Below are positions 1-7,645 of a stretch of DNA of 64,000 nt, in pieces. The DNA is from Chloroflexota bacterium (lineage in GTDB: Bacteria > Chloroflexota > Anaerolineae > UBA4142): positions 62,001 through 126,000 of the forward strand of contig JACRBM010000054.1 of NCBI GenBank assembly GCA_016219275.1, read 5' to 3'. A program made the translations under genes and the position numbers. Within the stretch, counting starts at the first letter, position 1, and every line of letters starts with the position of its first letter. The notes under the pieces were generated by a model, which saw only the letters and a list, made by a program, of their open reading frames with translations, searched no databases and had not been told where the DNA came from.

Positions 1-753
1 ATTGGTTTTCAAAAATTCGCGACTAGCGCGCGCGCTTTCAAGCGCGTTTGGTAATGCCTCGTCGCGTTCGTGGACGAGCCACCCATCGTACTTTCCCACG
101 ATTGCCGGTTTCAGCGCGGCGAAATCTACATCGCCGCGACCCAGGTCGGTAAATTTGTCGCCGCGCATATCTTTGATGTGAAAGCACCCGATGCGCGCGC
201 GGAATAGTTCGATCACTTGCGCTGGGGACGCGCCGCCGTGATGCACCCACGCGACATCGAGCAAGAACGACACGCGCGCGGCATCCGTGTTCGCGATGAG
301 ATAGCGCAGTTCGCGCAAATCGTTTTCGATTTCCCAGTAATGATTGTGGTAGATCAGTTTGATGCCGTTCGCGCTACACACATAACCGACGTGGTTCAGC
401 AGTTGCGCCTCGCGCGCCAAATCCGCCGCGCCTTTGTCGGGTCGCGGTTTGCCGCTCAACGCGACGAACGGCGCGCCGACCTGACGCGCAAACGCGCTAA
501 CCTCTTCGGCGCGCCGGGCGATGTCACCCGCTTGCACCGCGTCCGCCAAATCGCCGTGAATGTGCAACGCGCTGACTTGCAAACCATGTTTGACAAGCAA
601 CGCACGGAACGCCGCGGGCTGAGTCAGATCAATTCGATGCGCGCCAATCTCGATGCCATCGTACCCCGCGGCTTTGACTTCGCCAAGCATTCCATCCAAA
701 TCTTTTTCGTGCCGTTCCTGTGACCAGATGTTGGTTTGAATTCCAATTTTCAT
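1..753 (-). CDS. Sugar phosphate isomerase/epimerase, TIM barrel (3' end cut by window edge)
   Basis: The frame opens with ATG at 751-753 behind a purine-rich stretch and stays open for 251 codons to the window edge, so the last residues are missing. The protein begins MKIGIQTNIWSQ and shows the AP-endonuclease-2-like (xylose-isomerase-type) TIM barrel pattern: GYDGIEIGAHR, ALHIHGD, LIYHNHYWE, FLLDVAWVHHGG and GCFHIKD, where the H, E and D residues are the usual divalent-metal ligands. The family interconverts or epimerises free or phosphorylated sugars in the cytoplasm. It is the last visible gene of the minus-strand sugar operon, so it probably acts on the imported sugar or its oxidised product. 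The exact substrate cannot be told. Confidence 0.85.
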   Translation of the reverse strand, partial: MKIGIQTNIWSQERHEKDLDGMLGEVKAAGYDGIEIGAHRIDLTQPAAFRALLVKHGLQVSALHIHGDLADAVQAGDIARRAEEVSAFARQVGAPFVALSGKPRPDKGAADLAREAQLLNHVGYVCSANGIKLIYHNHYWEIENDLRELRYLIANTDAARVSFLLDVAWVHHGGASPAQVIELFRARIGCFHIKDMRGDKFTDLGRGDVDFAALKPAIVGKYDGWLVHERDEALPNALESARASREFLKTN

Positions 754-774
754 TTCTCTCTCACATATCCCGTA

Positions 775-1902
775 TCACGTCTTGTGTGTTCCGTATCGCC
801 TGCAGAACTGCTCGTGCAAATCATCTAGTTCGTGCGGCGGCAATGGGGTTTCGAGCCAAAACGCGAGTCCTTCCGGTTTGAGTTCGTCGCACAATGGCAA
901 TACTTCGTCGGGCGGACACAGTACCTGAACCGACTTGCCGGCGTCCTGAATTTTACGCAACAACGCGACCTTTTGCAAAGCGGACGGCGTACCCGCACCC
1001 GGCACGTACTGAATCGCTTGCAGTTCCGGAATGCGCAGCAAAACGTCAATCTGCCGCGCCGCGTCCGGTCCGTCGAGGTGAAACATCGAACGCCCGGCGG
1101 TTGCCGCGACGCGCACCAGATCGGGCGCGAACAATCGCTCGAACTGACGCGGACTGATCATCGAGTTGAAATCGCACTCGGTTACAAAGTACGGTTCGTT
1201 CGACCACAACCCAGCCCAGCGCATTGCCGCCGCGCCGCGCCCGACCGTGCATTCGTATTGCGCGCGAAACGCCGCGCGCCAACCGTTGTAAATTTTTTCG
1301 AGCGACTCGGCGATCCGTTCGGGTTGATCTACCACATCGAGACACAATTGCGACGAACCGCGAAAATTCAACAGCACATCGCCCGCACCGCCGAGCGCGG
1401 GTTGATGCACGACAAATTTTCCGATGGACGCGTCTGCGGCTTGCATCAAGCGCGCGCGCATCAGATTCCACCACGCGCTCGCATCCACGCGCCAGTCGGG
1501 AACATTCGACCAATCGTCTTTGATGAACGCGTGTTGCCAGGTCGTATCCGAAACAAACTCGACGGGTCCGCCGAACAAGCCACCCAGCATCACGGGACCG
1601 AAATCGACGCGGAACGTCGGCAGTTTATCACCAACGCGATGCAACTGCAACATATCTTGCATTTTTGCATCGAACCACGCGTCGGGTTGATCGAGCAATT
1701 CGAGACGCCGCAGAATTTTGCGTTGCGGATTCGTGTCCGCCGACGCGACAAAGACCGGACGATCAAGACAATCGTGCGCCCACCACGCATCAAAGCGATT
1801 GGCAATCGTGGGAAAATCCGGACAGTACTCGAGCGGTCGCGCGGCGATTTCGGTAAGCTGACGCGACCACGTTACGCGTTCTGGAATTGAATCTGGGATC
1901 AT
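775..1902 (-). CDS. Uroporphyrinogen decarboxylase-like (URO-D fold) protein
   Basis: A 375-residue protein from the start MIPDSIPERVTW; an ATG 16 codons earlier lies inside a palindromic repeat and is less likely. Motifs such as VMLGGLFGGP, DVVDQPERIAESLEKI, MRWAGLWSNEP, FHLDGPDAARQID and IQYVPGAG fit the URO-D-like superfamily, which includes true HemE, corrinoid methyltransferases and many uncharacterised proteins. It lacks the HemE N-terminal signature and sits in a sugar operon, 22 bp from the isomerase gene, so haem synthesis is unlikely. Such proteins recur in carbohydrate operons of Chloroflexota, but their role there is not established. Function is therefore left open. Confidence 0.7.
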   Translation of the reverse strand: MIPDSIPERVTWSRQLTEIAARPLEYCPDFPTIANRFDAWWAHDCLDRPVFVASADTNPQRKILRRLELLDQPDAWFDAKMQDMLQLHRVGDKLPTFRVDFGPVMLGGLFGGPVEFVSDTTWQHAFIKDDWSNVPDWRVDASAWWNLMRARLMQAADASIGKFVVHQPALGGAGDVLLNFRGSSQLCLDVVDQPERIAESLEKIYNGWRAAFRAQYECTVGRGAAAMRWAGLWSNEPYFVTECDFNSMISPRQFERLFAPDLVRVAATAGRSMFHLDGPDAARQIDVLLRIPELQAIQYVPGAGTPSALQKVALLRKIQDAGKSVQVLCPPDEVLPLCDELKPEGLAFWLETPLPPHELDDLHEQFCRRYGTHKT

Positions 1903-1910
1903 TATTGCAA

Positions 1911-1976
1911 TGACCGCTGACCGCCGACGGCAGACCGCAGATATAGCCACTGTCGGCGGTCAGTCGTCGGCAGTCG
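1911..1976. repeat. Palindromic repeat, 'ctgaccgccgac' family, copy 1
   Basis: Perfect 12-nt arms (1917-1928 and 1952-1963) flank a 23-nt loop containing further words of the same type (GACCGC, GCAGAC). It fills the gap between the permease and the URO-D-like gene. A related element lies at 9362-9416. Confidence 0.7.
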
Positions 1977-1980
1977 AATT

Positions 1981-2925
1981 TCAGCGTCCGCCAAACCCGG
2001 TTGTCGCGATGCCTTGCACAAAGTAACGTTGCGCGAAAATAAAGATGAGCAAAACCGGAAGCAACACCGCCGTTGATGCGGCAAACAACAATTCCCATTG
2101 CCCGGTCTGTTGCACGTCGTTCATCGCGCGCAGACCCAGGGCGAGCGTCCAATTGTCTTGACCGTTGAGATAAATCAACGGTTGCAAAAAGTCATTGTAA
2201 CTTTGGAGAAACGAGAACACCGCGACGGTGGCAATCACCGGCTTGGAAAGCGGCAGGATGATACGGAACAAGATTTGCAGCCGACTAGCGCCGTCCATCA
2301 ACGCGGCTTCTTCTAACTCCATTGGAATCCCTTTGAAAAATTGTCGCATCAAGAAAACATAGAGCGGCGACAGCGCGAGCCAGTACGGCACCGTGATCGG
2401 CAAAAAGTTGAGCGGCAAAACGCCGAACACCGTCCCAGGTTTTGTCCAGCCGAGGGTGCGAAACTCGATGAACATAGGGATGAGCGTGACGACTTCCGGC
2501 AACATCATGGTACCGAGCAACAGCGCGAAGAAGAAATCGCGTCCGGGCCAACGCAGGCGCGAAAAAGAATACGCGACGATCGAGCACGACAGCACCGTGC
2601 CAACCACAGTCAAACCGGCAATCACAAACGTGTTCACTGCAAATTTGGCGAATGGCAACAGCGTCAACGCTTGAATGTAATTGCCCCATTGCGGATTTTC
2701 TGGAAGCCACACCATGGGAATCGCGAATATTTCGGTCCGCGCCTTGAGTGACGAAGAGACCATCCACAGCGTCGGACCCAGGAACGTAATCAGCACCAAC
2801 GTCATTATGATTTGGAGAACGATCAACCAACTTCGGCGCAACGTTGCCTGACGTGAACGATGAGCAGCAGCTTGCTGACGAGTCGCGGCTTTCAAAACGC
2901 GCAGGTCTTCTATCTCGGTGGACAT
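1981..2925 (-). CDS. Carbohydrate ABC transporter permease (MalG/UgpE type)
   Basis: A 314-residue inner-membrane protein with about six hydrophobic segments after a basic N-terminus. It carries the cytoplasmic EAA loop of importer permeases, EEAALMDGASRLQILFRIILP (near residues 200-220), which docks to the ATPase. Upstream and 30 bp away lies its partner permease, then the binding protein. No ATPase is encoded in this operon. As in many sugar importers of this class, a shared MsmK/UgpC-type ATPase encoded elsewhere probably drives it. The substrate is inferred to be a sugar or sugar alcohol from the family and neighbours only. Confidence 0.93.
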   Translation of the reverse strand: MSTEIEDLRVLKAATRQQAAAHRSRQATLRRSWLIVLQIIMTLVLITFLGPTLWMVSSSLKARTEIFAIPMVWLPENPQWGNYIQALTLLPFAKFAVNTFVIAGLTVVGTVLSCSIVAYSFSRLRWPGRDFFFALLLGTMMLPEVVTLIPMFIEFRTLGWTKPGTVFGVLPLNFLPITVPYWLALSPLYVFLMRQFFKGIPMELEEAALMDGASRLQILFRIILPLSKPVIATVAVFSFLQSYNDFLQPLIYLNGQDNWTLALGLRAMNDVQQTGQWELLFAASTAVLLPVLLIFIFAQRYFVQGIATTGFGGR

Positions 2926-2955
2926 TTTGAATCTCCTGTCTCCAGTCGCTAACCG

Positions 2956-3864
2956 CTACGCTTCGTAATAGACCCACTTGTTCGACACGTAGAACTGAGC
3001 GATGGTGAAACCGACAACGATGACAAACAACTCCCACGCGAGCGCGGACGCGTAGCCCATATTAAAGAACTGGAAACCATTGCGATAGATATTCAACACG
3101 ACAAACAAGGTTTCGTTTTGCGGACCACCATCCGTCATAATCAGTGACGGGACAAAGGTCTGGAACGAATTGATGATCGCGATGACCATGTTGTAAAAGA
3201 TCAACGGCGTCATGAGCGGAATCGTAATCGTAAACAACGAACGCAATTTACCCGCGCCGTCAATCTGCGATGCTTCCATCAACTGAACCGGAATGTTGCC
3301 CAATCCCGCGATAAAAATAACCATCTGGCGACCGATCATCCAGAAAGACATGAAGATGAACGCGGGTTTGGCAAGATTCGGATCAAGCAGCCAGTTTTGC
3401 GGTGGCACACCAAAGATCCCCAGCACTTCGTTCAAGATTCCAAAATCGGGGTGAAAGACGCGCTGCCATACCACCGCGGTCGCAACGATAGGAATGATGA
3501 TTGGCAAATAAAAACCGGCGCGATAGATGCTCCGCAGTTTGATTGCCTGGGTGAGTGCGAGCGCGAGCGTGAATGAGATAACGAGTTGAATCGGCACGGC
3601 AAAGAGGGTGTAGAACGCGCTGTTGTAGAGCGCTTTGAGCGCGAGTTCATCCGTCAAGGCGCGTTCGATGTTTCGGAAACCCACAAAGACCGGCTCACCG
3701 AGCAAGTCCCATTTCTGAAACATGAGCCAAATCGAAAAGAGCATCGGGAACGCGACGAACGCGAAAAAACCAACCAAGAACGGTCCGGCAAACAAATACC
3801 CTTCGATCCATTCGCGCGCGCGCATCCACGTGATTCGTTCCTTCGAGCGATTTGCGATCATCAT
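2956..3864 (-). CDS. Carbohydrate ABC transporter permease (MalF/UgpA type)
   Basis: A 302-residue membrane protein. The start ATGATG at 3864 is chosen over an ATG 11 codons earlier because AAAGGAGG stands a few bases upstream of it. Hydrophobic segments begin with YLFAGPFLVGFFAFVAF. The EAA loop is present (MEASQIDGAGKLRSLFTITIP), as is the typical FNTFQTF-like region NSFQTFVPSLIMTDGGP. It forms the heterodimeric channel with the neighbouring MalG-type permease, fed by the binding protein encoded 97 bp upstream. Confidence 0.93.
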   Translation of the reverse strand: MMIANRSKERITWMRAREWIEGYLFAGPFLVGFFAFVAFPMLFSIWLMFQKWDLLGEPVFVGFRNIERALTDELALKALYNSAFYTLFAVPIQLVISFTLALALTQAIKLRSIYRAGFYLPIIIPIVATAVVWQRVFHPDFGILNEVLGIFGVPPQNWLLDPNLAKPAFIFMSFWMIGRQMVIFIAGLGNIPVQLMEASQIDGAGKLRSLFTITIPLMTPLIFYNMVIAIINSFQTFVPSLIMTDGGPQNETLFVVLNIYRNGFQFFNMGYASALAWELFVIVVGFTIAQFYVSNKWVYYEA

Positions 3865-3898
3865 GCCGCGCCTCCTTTTCGAGCCGCCTAGTCTCATG

Positions 3899-3949
3899 GT
3901 CGCGTAGTCTTGTAGTCAGAGACGACCGACTACGCGACTACGCGACTAG
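3899..3949. repeat. Short palindromic repeat, 'gtcgcgtagtc' family
   Basis: GTCGCGTAGTC at 3899-3909 is the exact reverse complement of GACTACGCGAC, which occurs twice in overlapping register at 3928-3938 and 3936-3946. It lies in the gap between the binding-protein gene and the permease. Confidence 0.65.
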
Positions 3950-3961
3950 TTGACGATTCGA

Positions 3962-5428
3962 CTACCGGGTCTTCCAGTAATCGTCGAGCATCTTGTTCAG
4001 TTTCTCGTCCACCTTGGGCAACACATCGGTCGGTTTGCCGGTGCCGTTATTGATTACGTCCCACGCCGTCGGCTTGACGACCTCGGACCACATCTTGTTG
4101 CGCGGCACGCCGGCGCTCACGACATCAATTTGACCTTCCTTGAACGCGTCGAGGAACGCCTTGCCATTCTCGATGCCGTACCGCGTTTTGGTTTCGGGAA
4201 CCCACCACGATTCGGCGAGTTGCAAGTTGGCGGGAATGCGACCCGTGACTTCCGAGTACGTCTTGTTGCCGTCTTCGCTCACCAAGTACTTGGCGAATTC
4301 CCACGCGGCATCCGACTTGGCAGTCTTGACGACGCACACGCCTTCGCCCCAACCACGATGCGGTCGTCCCGCACCCGCGCCCTTGGGCATCCGCACCACG
4401 TCGAACACCACTTCTTTTTTCTGCTCGCGCAGTTGCGGCGTGTTGAGTTGCGGCAAGAACCAGGGACCTTCGTACTTCATACCGCACGCGCCGGTGTTGA
4501 TCGTGAACGCGCCCGAGGTGTCCGTCGGATTCGGCGCGACTTTTTGGACGTGCGGCATATCGAACGACACCGTTTGCAACATCTTGACAATATCCGGATT
4601 GCCAAACTGCGATTTCTTTGGATCAATCACGTTGTCGAATTCGCGTTTGCCGGTCAGAACGATCCAGCCAATGTCGCGATACCAGTTGCCATTCGGCTGA
4701 TAACCAAATCTCTTCTTGTCGGCGTTCGTCAATTTCTTGGCAGTGTCCACGAATTGATCGAAAGTCCAATCGTCTTTCGGGTACGCCACGCCGGCTTCGT
4801 CGAATACTTTTTTGGCGTAGAACATGATCATCACCGCCATTTGCAGCGGGACGAGGTACGTCTTGTTTTTCCACTTGACGCTCTGTTCGACGCTGACGAA
4901 ACCTTGCGGGTACGGCGAAGTCACCTTGTCGCGCGCGACGTAATCGTCAACGGGCGCGAGCAAGTTTTTGTCGGCATAGAACTGCCATTCCCATCCCTGG
5001 AATGATGCGAGGTCGGGCGGCGTGCCGCCGGCGAACATGGTTTGCAGTTTGGTGTAAAAGTTGTTGTTCGGATCGGCGACGGGCGTGACGTTGACTTTTT
5101 GTCCGGCGAATTTTGCTTCGTACGCCGGTTTCAATTTTTCCCAGGCGGGCGCATCGGTCGTATCGCCCCAACCCAGGAATTCGATAGTCGCGGGCGCTTT
5201 GGTCGGCGCAGCCGGCGCGGTGGTTGGCGCAGGCATACTGGTTGCCGCAGGCGCGCTTGTCGGTGCGGCAGGCGCTTTGGTTGGTTCCACGGCGGGCGCT
5301 TTGGTTGGCGGCGCGGCGGTCGGCGCGGCAGTCGGCGCGGCGCAACTGGCGAGCACTACCGCCGCGGCGGCGCTACTGCTCAACACCAAGAATTCGCGGC
5401 GCGTGAGTTTGCGTTTCGGTTCAAACAT
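3962..5428 (-). CDS. Extracellular sugar-binding lipoprotein of an ABC importer (family 1)
   Basis: A 488-residue solute-binding protein. The N-terminus has a twin-arginine motif (TRREFLVLSSSA) followed by a lipobox ending LASC near residue 29, then a 50-residue Ala/Pro/Thr linker, so it is probably exported folded by Tat and lipid-anchored. The mature part has the family pattern (GGTPPDLASFQGWEW, LVPLQMAVMIMFYAKKVFDEAG, GWGEGVCVV, ELAKYLVSEDG-like, WSEVVKPTAWDVIN). Its gene is preceded by AGGAGGAG and precedes the two permeases. The specific sugar is not readable from sequence. Confidence 0.92.
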   Translation of the reverse strand: MFEPKRKLTRREFLVLSSSAAAAVVLASCAAPTAAPTAAPPTKAPAVEPTKAPAAPTSAPAATSMPAPTTAPAAPTKAPATIEFLGWGDTTDAPAWEKLKPAYEAKFAGQKVNVTPVADPNNNFYTKLQTMFAGGTPPDLASFQGWEWQFYADKNLLAPVDDYVARDKVTSPYPQGFVSVEQSVKWKNKTYLVPLQMAVMIMFYAKKVFDEAGVAYPKDDWTFDQFVDTAKKLTNADKKRFGYQPNGNWYRDIGWIVLTGKREFDNVIDPKKSQFGNPDIVKMLQTVSFDMPHVQKVAPNPTDTSGAFTINTGACGMKYEGPWFLPQLNTPQLREQKKEVVFDVVRMPKGAGAGRPHRGWGEGVCVVKTAKSDAAWEFAKYLVSEDGNKTYSEVTGRIPANLQLAESWWVPETKTRYGIENGKAFLDAFKEGQIDVVSAGVPRNKMWSEVVKPTAWDVINNGTGKPTDVLPKVDEKLNKMLDDYWKTR

Positions 5429-5536
5429 GTTTACTTTCTCCTCCTTGAGTCTTGGGGGAAATTGGATTCCTCATGCCACGGTCAAACGAACAATCGGCGA
5501 TTGACCTCCTTTCTTGCCCTACGCATGATGAAAGAA

Positions 5537-6538
5537 TCAGCGCGCGGCTTGCATGAAATCGTCGAGGTGGATGATGCGCCCCGTTTCCGCTGATTCGTTA
5601 GCGGCAAGTGTGAGCGCGAGACTGCGAAATGTTTCTGGAATCGAAGAGTGGATGAGCGACGCATCGCGATTCTGCACGGCGGACACAAACGCGCGATTCA
5701 CGCCGAGATGCAACGCGCCCTTGTTCGCGAATTGCTCGCGACCGCGCGGCGTGACGACCGTCAGATCGTCTTGGGTAACCCGTAGAAAAAGCTCGCGCGC
5801 GATCAAATCCACGCGCGGCGGTTGGAACTCGGCGATCTCTTTGAACAGCGCGTATGTGCATCGCAACGAGCCGGCTGCCCCGCTCGCATGCTTGAACGTG
5901 AGCGAGTAACCGTCCCAGTTGTGAAATTCCGCGTCGGTGTACGTGTTGAGCGTGTATGCGGCATACACGTCGGTGACGTCACCGCCGAACCACTGACACA
6001 AATCAGTCAAGTGCGTCGTCTGGTCAACGACCTGACCGCCGCCCAGGTCTTTATCGCGCAACCACAATACCGGCGGCAGCGTCCACAACCATTCCGCCGA
6101 AGTGAGCGCAAGCGGACGCGCCCCCAGGATCTCACGCGCCTTGAGCGTCGCCTGCGTGTATCGCCATTGATAACATACGCACGTCATCACGTTCGACTGC
6201 TCGACCGCGCAACGCACGCGCCACGCATCGCGCATCGTCAGCGTCAGGGGTTTTTCGATGAAGAACGGTAGACCGCGTTGCGCGACCTCGATCGCGATAT
6301 CCGCGTGCGATCCAGTCGGCGTGCAAATGTACACGGCATCGAGTTGTTCTGCATCGAGCATCGCGCAATAATCGGCATATTCCGCCGCGCCCCATTTCGA
6401 AGCGAGCGTATGCGCGAGGTTCGGCAACACATCTGCCACTGCAACGATCTTGGCGTCTGGAACATCGGTAAGACATGCGGCATGCGCATTCGCCATTCGT
6501 CCCGCACCAACCATGCCAATGCGAATCGTCATCGTCAT
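5537..6538 (-). CDS. Gfo/Idh/MocA-family NAD(P)-dependent sugar oxidoreductase
   Basis: A 333-residue dehydrogenase. The N-terminal Rossmann fold shows GMVGAGRMANAHA, ADVLPN and CTPTGSHADIA, and the family's EKPLTL motif (catalytic Lys) follows near residue 98. The C-terminal half is the alpha/beta substrate domain with GGGQVVDQTTHLTDLCQWF. Such enzymes oxidise sugars, inositols or their phosphates. Its start overlaps the stop of the GntR gene by 4 nt, so the two are translationally coupled, and it probably carries out the first catabolic step on the imported sugar. Confidence 0.92.
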   Translation of the reverse strand: MTMTIRIGMVGAGRMANAHAACLTDVPDAKIVAVADVLPNLAHTLASKWGAAEYADYCAMLDAEQLDAVYICTPTGSHADIAIEVAQRGLPFFIEKPLTLTMRDAWRVRCAVEQSNVMTCVCYQWRYTQATLKAREILGARPLALTSAEWLWTLPPVLWLRDKDLGGGQVVDQTTHLTDLCQWFGGDVTDVYAAYTLNTYTDAEFHNWDGYSLTFKHASGAAGSLRCTYALFKEIAEFQPPRVDLIARELFLRVTQDDLTVVTPRGREQFANKGALHLGVNRAFVSAVQNRDASLIHSSIPETFRSLALTLAANESAETGRIIHLDDFMQAAR

Positions 6539-7266
6539 CCACCATGGCGCGCCAAGCGCACTTTGTATTCGTAGCGATCGGCGCGATAAAGCGAGGTCGT
6601 AAATTCAATCGGACGCATATTCGTCGAGTAGGTCACGCGGCGACGCACCAGCAACGGCGCGCGCGGCGCAATCTTGAGTTTGCGCGCCGTATCCGCGTTG
6701 GCAATTTGCGAGGCGATGGATTCTTCGGCTTCGACGAGCGGCACTTGGAATTCGTTCTCGACGATTTCGTACAACGCAACTCGATTCAAATCTTGCGCCG
6801 CCAGTTGTTCGCCGATTTCGGCGATCCAATATCCGCGCGCCACTGCGATGGGTTCGCGGTCGGCAATCTGAATACGTTCGAGGTGAAAAACGCGCGCGCC
6901 GGCGGGGAGATTGAGGGTACGCATCACCTCGTTCGAGGGTTCGATCATCTCAGCGCGAATGAGTCGAAACTGGGGCGTAATGTGGCGAATCTGCATCTCT
7001 TCCGCGAAACTGGTCAGCCGCAAGAGGTTCTCTTCCAATTTGGCGCGGCGCACGAAGGTGCCCTTGCCGGCTTGGCGATAGATCAACCCATCACGCACGA
7101 GGTCGTGGACGGCGCGCCGAACGGTGGTGCAACTCAACGCGTAACGGCGCATCAATTCGTGCTCAGTGGGCAAGGCATCGCCCGGCTTGTAGGTCCCCTC
7201 TTCAATTTGCCGACGCAGGGTTTCCGCAAGCCAGTGATACAGCGGGGAATAACGGGCGGGACTCAT
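6535..7266 (-). CDS. GntR-family transcriptional regulator (HutC/UTRA type)
   Basis: 243 residues from ATG 7266, chosen because AAGGAGGAG lies 9 nt upstream; an ATG 8 codons earlier would overlap that site. The N-terminal winged helix (PLYHWLAETLRRQI, GDALPTEHELMRRY, TTVRRAVHDLVRDGLI, GKGTFV) spans roughly residues 8-75, followed by a UTRA ligand-binding domain (residues about 95-235). It is the first gene of the sugar operon, with a perfect palindromic operator between its promoter and its start. It is therefore a likely autoregulator released by a sugar-phosphate-like ligand. Confidence 0.93.
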   Translation of the reverse strand: MSPARYSPLYHWLAETLRRQIEEGTYKPGDALPTEHELMRRYALSCTTVRRAVHDLVRDGLIYRQAGKGTFVRRAKLEENLLRLTSFAEEMQIRHITPQFRLIRAEMIEPSNEVMRTLNLPAGARVFHLERIQIADREPIAVARGYWIAEIGEQLAAQDLNRVALYEIVENEFQVPLVEAEESIASQIANADTARKLKIAPRAPLLVRRRVTYSTNMRPIEFTTSLYRADRYEYKVRLARHGG

Positions 7267-7292
7267 CGGAGCGGCTCCTCCTTGAATCACGT

Positions 7293-7316
7293 AAATAGTG
7301 CACTATTGCACTATTT
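7293..7316. promoter_or_regulatory. 24-bp palindromic operator of the GntR sugar operon
   Basis: AAATAGTGC (7293-7301) and GCACTATTT (7308-7316) are perfect inverted 9-mers around a 6-bp spacer. The site begins 3 bp downstream of the -10 box and covers the predicted transcription start, the classic position for repression of the gene set that starts at 7266. Confidence 0.82.
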
Positions 7317-7318
7317 GG

Positions 7319-7347
7319 AGTATAGCACAGAATTTTGGGGTTGTCAA
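7319..7347 (-). promoter_or_regulatory. Sigma-70 promoter of the sugar operon
   Basis: On the minus strand TTGACA (7347-7342) and TATACT (7324-7319) are separated by exactly 17 nt. It reads into the GntR gene and the six genes after it. Confidence 0.85.
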
Positions 7348-7367
7348 TCACGAATTTACCGGCGGGG

Positions 7368-7438
7368 GTCCGTCAAAATTTTGGAACACTCAAACCTTCG
7401 CAAGGTTTTTTCACTACCCAAAAACTTGACGCACACCC
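7368..7438. repeat. MITE-like dispersed repeat, family C, copy 1
   Basis: About 71 nt beginning GTCCGTCAAAATTTTGG and ending CCAAAAACTTGACGCACACC-like, so the ends are imperfect inverted repeats. An internal ACCTTCGCAAGGT palindrome is present. Near-identical copies lie at 12873-12989 and 40567-40638. The rest of the 379-bp gap (7267-7645) holds the operon control region, GC-rich sequence at 7440-7580 in which I see no gene, and the kinase promoter. Confidence 0.85.
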
Positions 7439-7585
7439 TTTACCGGCGAGACGGCTTTTCAAAAGTCGGGGCTTTTGTGGAGCGGACGGCTCGTCCGCAC
7501 CGGCGGGCAGGCTACCCGCTCTGCAGGTTGGCGACGCGCCGACTCGCCTGGACGGGAGGACAAAACGGCTACGCCACAAGTCCAA

Positions 7586-7614
7586 TTGCGTCCGCACATC
7601 ATTCGCATTATAAT
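7586..7614 (+). promoter_or_regulatory. Sigma-70 promoter of the kinase gene
   Basis: TTGCGT (7586-7591), 17-nt spacer, consensus TATAAT (7609-7614). It rules out the upstream in-frame ATG at 7613 as start and supports ATG 7646 with AAGGA ahead of it. Confidence 0.75.
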
Positions 7615-7645
7615 GTCCGCAATTCTGATCTCGCAAGGATTGCTT

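Noticed and set aside
832-1890. A 352-codon open frame on the plus strand opposite the URO-D-like gene.
   Set aside because: It is a codon-bias shadow with Arg/His/Gln-rich translation and no family pattern, while the minus frame is clearly conserved.
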